From NCBI GenBank assembly GCA_946408315.1, contig CAMJRV010000063.1, forward strand, positions 1 to 9,668: a DNA stretch of 9,668 nt, read 5' to 3'. Positions 5,199 to 9,668 of the stretch are shown here, piece by piece (the stretch's first letter is position 1; each line of letters opens with the position of its first letter). The position numbers and the translations under genes are program-made. Under the pieces are notes generated by a model, which saw only the letters and a list, made by a program, of their open reading frames with translations, was not told the origin of the DNA and did not search any database. This DNA is from an uncultured Bacillota bacterium. GTDB taxonomy: Bacteria > Bacillota > Clostridia > Peptostreptococcales > Anaerovoracaceae.

Positions 5199-6878
5199 AT
5201 GGATCAGACAATTGACATGAAGGATATTGACAAAGATATCGATGCGATACTAAAAGCATACGTCGCTGTGAACAGCGAAACCTGCACGCCGGGAGAAAAG
5301 GGCGCCGAAGCCTTTCTGCTGGATTATCTGGGAAACATCCCATACTTTGCACAGCATGGAGATCACTTCGGAAGCTATGGGATTCAGGACGATCCGCTGG
5401 AGCGGTCGGTCTGCTGGGCCATGGTGAAGGGGGAAGGGGAGGAGACGGTCATCCTGCTTCACCATTCCGACGTGGTGGGGGTTGAGGATTTCAAAACCTT
5501 AAAGCGTCACGCCTTTTGCCCGGACCAGCTGGAAGAGGAGCTGAAGAAAATCAGCGCCGAGCTTCAGCCGGAAGCGCGGGAAGATCTCCATTCCGGAGAC
5601 TATCTCTTTGGAAGGGGAGCCGCCGACATGAAGGGCGGCGGAGCGATCCAGCTTGCGCTTTTAAAACGGTATTCGGAGCTCCATGGGCTGAAAGGGAATC
5701 TCATCCTGCTCGCTTTGCCGGATGAGGAAAACCTGTCGGCTGGCATGAGGGCGGCCGTCGATCTGCTGGCGGAACTGAAGGAAAAATATGGACTGCGGTA
5801 TCTGTACGCGTTTAATTCCGAGCCTCATCAGCGGAAGAGCCGGGATAACGGGTTGATTTCCGAAGGGTCTGTCGGAAAAATACTGGCGTTTGTCTACGTC
5901 AGGGGATTCTTATCCCATGTGGGGAAGGTGTTTGAAGGCCTGAATCCTGTGCCGCTGCTCTCCGAAATCGTTGGCCGGACGGAGCTCTCTCCTGGTTTTT
6001 CCGATAACGTCAGAGGGGAATCGGCTCCTCCTCCCACGTGGCTGTACCTCCGGGACCGGAAGGAGACTTACGACGTTTCCATGCCCCTTTCCGCAGGCGG
6101 ATGCATCAGTATTCTTACCTTGGACTCCAATCCCATGGCGGTTTTGAAAAATTTAAAAGAGGTATCCGCCGAATCGTTTCAGTCCATCATAGACAGAATG
6201 AACGAGCGCTATGCCGTCTTCTGTGGAAATACGGGGCGCAAGCCGTCAAAACTCCCCTGGAGGCCGTCGGTGATTACGTATGCTGAATTGCTTCAGGAAG
6301 CCCGCAGGGCCCACGGTGAAGCGTTCGACGTTTCCTACCGGAAAAAGCTGGACGCTGTAAATGAAAGCATTAAAAAGGGCGAACTGGACCTTATGGAAAG
6401 CAGCTTTCTCCTGACGGACCACGTTTTCAACTTCATCAGCGATCTGTCTCCCCGGGTGGTGCTGGGCTTTGTGCCTCCCTACTATCCCAACGTGTCGAAC
6501 CTTCTGGTTCCCAATCTTTCGGAGGGACAGAAATCCCTTGCGGCTATGATTTCGGATTACAGCGCGAAGCGGTTCGGGCAGAAATACGAGAGGGAATATT
6601 ACTATACCGGCATCTCTGACCTGAGTTATCTGGCCATTACGGACAGTGCCGGGATTCGGGAAGAGCTGGAAAAGGACATGCCTCTTTATGGCAGCGCCTA
6701 CTCCATACCCCTTGAAATGATCGAGATGCTGTCGATGCCGAGCATGAATATCGGACCCTGGGGAAAGGACTTCCACAAGCTGACAGAGCGGGTATACAAG
6801 CCTGACCTGTATGTTAGGACGCCGGTCCTGCTGAACCGGGCGATTCAGCTGATCCTGAGCAATACGGCTTCGGTATAA
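5199..6878 (+). CDS. rocB: RocB-like M20-family metallohydrolase
   Basis: Cytoplasmic zinc-dependent hydrolase of the M20 peptidase/deacylase fold, closest in length and layout to Bacillus RocB, an arginine-utilisation protein. With the ATG at 5199 it has 559 residues (RocB is about 566). Expected metal and catalytic residues are present: H89-S-D91 in L-H-H-S-D-V-V, D143 in G-A-A-D-M-K-G-G, E176/E177 in P-D-E-E-N, E208 in N-S-E-P, and H526 in G-K-D-F-H-K. This start has GAGGG (5189-5193) and lies 23 bases after the previous stop. An in-frame GTG at 5145, overlapping the upstream gene, has no ribosome binding site and was not chosen. Family members cleave amide or carbamoyl-type bonds. Acting on citrulline or another N-acylated or N-carbamoylated ornithine derivative made by the neighbouring amidinohydrolases is an inference. 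Dipeptidase activity is an alternative. Confidence 0.85.
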   Translation: MDQTIDMKDIDKDIDAILKAYVAVNSETCTPGEKGAEAFLLDYLGNIPYFAQHGDHFGSYGIQDDPLERSVCWAMVKGEGEETVILLHHSDVVGVEDFKTLKRHAFCPDQLEEELKKISAELQPEAREDLHSGDYLFGRGAADMKGGGAIQLALLKRYSELHGLKGNLILLALPDEENLSAGMRAAVDLLAELKEKYGLRYLYAFNSEPHQRKSRDNGLISEGSVGKILAFVYVRGFLSHVGKVFEGLNPVPLLSEIVGRTELSPGFSDNVRGESAPPPTWLYLRDRKETYDVSMPLSAGGCISILTLDSNPMAVLKNLKEVSAESFQSIIDRMNERYAVFCGNTGRKPSKLPWRPSVITYAELLQEARRAHGEAFDVSYRKKLDAVNESIKKGELDLMESSFLLTDHVFNFISDLSPRVVLGFVPPYYPNVSNLLVPNLSEGQKSLAAMISDYSAKRFGQKYEREYYYTGISDLSYLAITDSAGIREELEKDMPLYGSAYSIPLEMIEMLSMPSMNIGPWGKDFHKLTERVYKPDLYVRTPVLLNRAIQLILSNTASV

Positions 6879-6882
6879 AAAT

Positions 6883-6926
6883 AAGAGACTGTTGCAAAAC
6901 GATTTTTCATTTTGTAACAGTCTCTT
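6883..6926. terminator. Bidirectional terminator between convergent operons
   Basis: The arms 6883-6899 and 6910-6926 pair over 17 bp with one G-U and a 10-base T-rich loop. It starts four bases after the rocB-like stop and lies 31 bases past the stop of the - strand dehydrogenase. Read on the - strand, the stem is followed by a T-rich tract (complement of 6873-6882). On the + strand there is no clean T-run after the full stem. It should stop transcripts from both sides, more efficiently on the - strand. Confidence 0.75.
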
Positions 6927-6957
6927 GTATGCGGCGGCGATGTCGTTTCGCGCCGAA

Positions 6958-7977
6958 TTATTTCATGCTCACGATCGTTCTCTTGTCTACTGCTTCCTTA
7001 GCGGCGAATGCCCACTGTACGGCCTTGTATGCATCCGTCAGGTCGGCCTTCGGCTGCGTGTTGTTCTGGATACAGTCGACGAAATCCTGAAGCTCCGCTT
7101 CAAAGGTCGGCAGCCAGAATTCAAAGAAGTTTTTGACGCATTCCGTGGTGACGCCGTTGCGGTTCATGGAAACGACTCTGTCTTTATTCGGTGTTGTTCC
7201 CAATCTCAGAGAACCCTCTGTTCCGAATACTTCGTATTCCACATGATAGCCATAGGTCGCGTTTCTGGAGGTTTCCATGTAGCCCATCACACCGTTTTCA
7301 AAACCGATGGAGATGATGCAGTTGTCGATGTCTCCGATTTCCGCAAGTCCTTCATATCCGAAAGCGCCGCCGATACCGTACACGGTCTCAGCGTCGGATT
7401 CGATAAGCCATCTTGCAACATCATAATCGTGGGTCAGCATATCGAATACCAGACCGCCGCTGGTGGGGCTGAACTTCAGCAGCGCTTCTCTGTTCCACTC
7501 AGGATCTCTGTTTACGAGCTTGATCAGGATCGGCTTGCCGATGAAACCGGCGTCGATTTTTTCTTTCATGGACATCAGGGCGCTGTCAAACCTTCTGTTG
7601 TAACCGATCTGGAAGATCTTGACGTCGTTCTTTTCCACCGTTTCCTTGATCAGATCGATTTCTTCCAGCGTCATTCCCAGGGGCTTTTCGCAGTAGATAT
7701 TCTTAACGCCTGCGTTTGCGGCGTCGCAGATCATCTTGCAATGGAAGGCGGAATTGGATGCGATGACGATACCGTCAAGGTTTTTATCGCTGAACATTTC
7801 CATGTAGTCGGTAGTGCCGTAACCGGGATTCATCTCTTTCATAACGCTTTCCACCTCTTCGGGGACGGCGCTGCAGACGGCAGCCAATTCCGCGTTGATG
7901 ATGTTATAATTGATGTTCGCCGCATGCTCGCGTCCGAGTCTTCCCAGGCCAACAATCCCTAATTTAACTTTCTCCAT
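6958..7977 (-). CDS. Gfo/Idh/MocA-family oxidoreductase, inositol 2-dehydrogenase-like
   Basis: NAD(P)-dependent sugar dehydrogenase of 339 residues, the typical size. The N-terminal Rossmann domain carries G10-L-G-R-L-G15. The E97-K98-P99 motif supplies the catalytic lysine. The second domain has the catalytic D179-M-L-T-H183-D stretch. K98, D179 and H183 match the spacing of the B. subtilis IolG triad (K97, D172, H176). The passage T-S-R-N-A-T-Y-G-Y followed by V-F-G-T-E-G-S-L is typical of inositol dehydrogenases. The substrate could be myo- or scyllo-inositol or another cyclic or pyranose sugar. The start has an AGGAGAGG-like site (complement of about 7983-7991). It is the last gene of the - strand operon, 73 bases after the isomerase. 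No other iol genes are visible here, so the symbol iolG is withheld. Confidence 0.88.
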   Translation of the reverse strand: MEKVKLGIVGLGRLGREHAANINYNIINAELAAVCSAVPEEVESVMKEMNPGYGTTDYMEMFSDKNLDGIVIASNSAFHCKMICDAANAGVKNIYCEKPLGMTLEEIDLIKETVEKNDVKIFQIGYNRRFDSALMSMKEKIDAGFIGKPILIKLVNRDPEWNREALLKFSPTSGGLVFDMLTHDYDVARWLIESDAETVYGIGGAFGYEGLAEIGDIDNCIISIGFENGVMGYMETSRNATYGYHVEYEVFGTEGSLRLGTTPNKDRVVSMNRNGVTTECVKNFFEFWLPTFEAELQDFVDCIQNNTQPKADLTDAYKAVQWAFAAKEAVDKRTIVSMK

Positions 7978-8050
7978 GTTTTACCTCTCCTTTTTCTATC
8001 CTTACATTCTGTTCGGTCCTTTAAATTTTGTCCAATTAATTGTTAAAAAT
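7978..8050 (-). promoter_or_regulatory. Intergenic gap with perfect palindrome and weak promoter-like boxes
   Basis: This 73-base AT-rich gap precedes the dehydrogenase gene. It contains the perfect 10-bp palindrome CAATTAATTG (8033-8042). Read on the - strand it has TTAACA followed about 16 bases later by TTTAAA, a weak promoter candidate. It could provide an internal promoter or operator for the dehydrogenase. The evidence is motif resemblance only. Confidence 0.25.
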
Positions 8051-8890
8051 TTACCGAAATGCATTTTTTACTCCCTGGATCCAGCCGGATAAAGCGGTTT
8101 CCGAATCGGGGAGTGGAAGGCATTCGGCGCTGATAAAGCCTTTGTAATCAACGGCTTTCAACGAATTAAAAATTTCTTTCAGATCGATATGGCCGGCGCC
8201 GGCGAAGCGGCGGTTGCTGTCGGCTATATGAATATAACCCAATAAATCACCGCAGTCAAGGATTGCTTTTGACAGATCGGCGTCCTCAATATTCATATGA
8301 AACGTATCCAGCAGAATTCTGGTGTTGGGAAGGTCGTTTTCGCGGATAAAAGCGGCCGTTTCCTGCGCCGTATTCAGATAATTGTTTTCAAACCGGTTGA
8401 TCGCCTCAAAGACGATCCCGACATTTTTCTCCCGGGCATATTCGGCAACGGTTAGTGTGGATGATGCCAGCCGTTCAAGGGAGCGGCGGCCATCGTCCTC
8501 CGTCGAGAGATTTCCCCGGATGCATCCGATGATTACGGTAGCTTGATAGGGGGCTGCGGCGTCGACAAAATCCTTCAGCCGTTTCACAGCTGCCGCACGA
8601 TTTTCATCATCTTCGTGAATCAGGGAAAGACCTTCCTGAACATAAGCTCTGCCGGTAGCAAAGGCGGAAATTTCCAGACCGTTTTTCCTGCATTCGGAAC
8701 CGATTTCCGCAAGGGGAATCTGAGCCGGATTCGCCCAGTGGAGTTCTATGGCGTCGTAGCCGAGTTCTGAAGCCAGCGCAATCCTGCCGGCCGGGTCTCC
8801 GGCCATGATGACAGGCGCCGAAGGGTTCAATTCCGCCGACAATGTGGCGGCCAGTTTCATCTGCTCAGGCAGACCGTTTTTTATACTCAT
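8051..8890 (-). CDS. TIM-barrel sugar isomerase/epimerase (xylose isomerase-like)
   Basis: A 279-residue protein of the sugar phosphate isomerase/epimerase family (AP endonuclease 2 fold, as in IolE, IolI and D-tagatose 3-epimerase). The metal-binding set is complete and in order: E162 (V-F-E-A-I-N-R-F-E-N), D195 (L-L-D-T-F-H-M-N), H221 (Y-I-H-I-A-D-S-N-R) and E256 (I-S-A-E-C). H198 and R227 are likely substrate contacts. The reaction is probably a keto-sugar epimerisation or aldose-ketose isomerisation through a metal-bound enediolate. The exact sugar is not readable, and 2-keto-myo-inositol isomerase is possible given the IolG-like neighbour. The start has a GGAGG site that lies inside the last codons of the upstream tagaturonate epimerase gene, with only three bases between the genes, so the two are translationally coupled. 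Confidence 0.87.
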   Translation of the reverse strand: MSIKNGLPEQMKLAATLSAELNPSAPVIMAGDPAGRIALASELGYDAIELHWANPAQIPLAEIGSECRKNGLEISAFATGRAYVQEGLSLIHEDDENRAAAVKRLKDFVDAAAPYQATVIIGCIRGNLSTEDDGRRSLERLASSTLTVAEYAREKNVGIVFEAINRFENNYLNTAQETAAFIRENDLPNTRILLDTFHMNIEDADLSKAILDCGDLLGYIHIADSNRRFAGAGHIDLKEIFNSLKAVDYKGFISAECLPLPDSETALSGWIQGVKNAFR

Positions 8891-8893
8891 CGT

Positions 8894-9668
8894 TTATTCC
8901 TCCAGACCGGTCAGATTGAGATGGCGCCCGATATGGGCGATCAATCTCCGGTAATAATGCTCTTCGTTCTCTTCAAGAGTCCGATACAGCGCCTCTTTCA
9001 GCGAATCATCTTCCAGAATAAAACCGTAGGTGATATGGAGCAGCTGCCTGCTGTTATCATCCGCAAGGTAACCGATCAGAGCGTCATCCTTTCTGGCGGA
9101 AGGGGAATCGACTTTTGCCGGATCTCCCGATACGTGATAGAATGCCTTAGCTTCTGCAAAGTGCGCCAGCGCCTTTTCATGGATGGCCCGGTAGAGTGCC
9201 GGATTCTGTTCCGCAACGGTGCCGACGGCTTCCAGCCAGTTGGTGCCGGAAGTCTTCAGGTGAAGCCTGCCGTCCGTATATTTGCCGATCATAGGGAATA
9301 CGCTGAACTTGTCGCTGCCCGAATGGATGCTGAGCTTGTAGCCGAAATGGTCCGCGATAGCGGCATGCTGCCGCAGCTGATTTTCAAATTCGGTGACGTC
9401 GCCTATGTAGTCGATTCCTTTCTGGAATTCGCCGATAAAACGGGGAGCCAGACTGGTTACTTCAATTTCGTGATAGTCAAGCTCCATCGCTACGAATAGA
9501 TGTCCCTGGGCGGTGGTGACCGATTCGGTCTCGTCGATGGACAGCTCAAAATCCACCGTATGGTCTGCCTTTTGCAGATAGCTGAAATAGATTTCCTTTA
9601 CAAAATCTACGGCGCTGCCGTAAATCAAGGCGCATTGCATCAATTCCCGGCTGCTGAAACAATATTCC
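8894..9668 (-). CDS. uxaE: Tagaturonate 3-epimerase UxaE-like, 5' (N-terminal) partial
   Basis: C-terminal half of a UxaE-type D-tagaturonate 3-epimerase, which interconverts D-tagaturonate and D-fructuronate in hexuronate catabolism. The frame is open to the right edge (last in-frame codon at 9665-9667), and the TTG at 9641-9643 and ATG at 9638-9640 are internal. About 258 residues are visible. Full-length Thermotoga UxaE (TM0440) is around 480, so roughly the first 45% lies off the window. The match to that family as remembered is strong: S-I-D-E-T-E-S, A-P-R-F-I-G-E-F-Q-K-G-I-D-Y-I-G-D, L-S-I-H-S-G-S-D-K-F-S-V-F-P, K-T-S-G-T-N-W-L-E-A-V, Y-H-V-S-G-D, L-H-I-T-Y-G and the C-terminal H-I-G-R-H-L. 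It leads the - strand operon into the isomerase and dehydrogenase. Confidence 0.85.
   Translation of the reverse strand, partial: EYCFSSRELMQCALIYGSAVDFVKEIYFSYLQKADHTVDFELSIDETESVTTAQGHLFVAMELDYHEIEVTSLAPRFIGEFQKGIDYIGDVTEFENQLRQHAAIADHFGYKLSIHSGSDKFSVFPMIGKYTDGRLHLKTSGTNWLEAVGTVAEQNPALYRAIHEKALAHFAEAKAFYHVSGDPAKVDSPSARKDDALIGYLADDNSRQLLHITYGFILEDDSLKEALYRTLEENEEHYYRRLIAHIGRHLNLTGLEE

Noticed and set aside
4213..5352. A 379-codon open frame on the - strand
   Set aside because: It lies opposite the second amidinohydrolase and the start of the RocB-like gene, has no recognisable motif, and is a by-product of codon bias.
6883..6926. GACTGTTGCAAAA resembles the terminal repeats of some IS6-family elements
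   Set aside because: Both arms lie within 44 bases with no transposase between or beside them, and the position between convergent stops fits a terminator.
6892..7962. A 356-codon open frame on the + strand
   Set aside because: It is antisense to the Gfo/Idh/MocA dehydrogenase, whose motifs are complete. The + strand translation shows no recognisable domain and begins inside the shared terminator.

Overview
The window looks like chromosomal DNA of a Gram-positive anaerobe of the class Clostridia. The grounds are a moderate base composition, strong AGGAGG-type ribosome binding sites, tightly packed operons, hairpin plus T-run terminators, and enzyme families common in amino-acid and sugar-acid fermenting Clostridia. 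The taxon is inferred from style and gene content, not proven. No mobile element, tRNA, rRNA or CRISPR array was seen.

Left part (1-1617, + strand): two regulators of different families in tandem. The first is a LacI-type repressor whose DNA-binding head lies off the left edge. The second, 21 bases later, is a complete GntR regulator of the FCD subgroup. A terminator closes this unit, and its loop contains the GntR stop codon.

Centre (1618-6926, + strand): a four-gene cluster for arginine-type compounds, in the order dimethylarginine dimethylaminohydrolase (DDAH), LysP-like amino acid permease, a second guanidino-modifying enzyme of the arginine deiminase/DDAH superfamily, and a RocB-like M20 metallohydrolase. 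A rod-shaped inverted repeat of about 150 bases ending in a T-run lies just before an AT-rich promoter. Three further hairpins separate DDAH from the permease. The last three genes are nearly contiguous. The simplest reading is that the permease imports arginine or a methylated arginine, the two amidinohydrolases convert guanidino groups to citrulline-type ureido groups, and the M20 enzyme cleaves a downstream amide or ureido product. That last step is inference. No ornithine carbamoyltransferase or carbamate kinase is present in the window.

Right part (6883-9668, - strand): a convergent carbohydrate operon, read right to left as a UxaE-type tagaturonate 3-epimerase (N-terminal half off the right edge), a TIM-barrel sugar isomerase/epimerase, and an IolG-like Gfo/Idh/MocA NAD-dependent dehydrogenase. 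It probably handles a hexuronate, ketose or inositol-like sugar. The two convergent units share a long stem-loop terminator at 6883-6926.

The items most worth following up are the DDAH / permease / second amidinohydrolase / RocB combination and the large structured RNA-like element in front of it.
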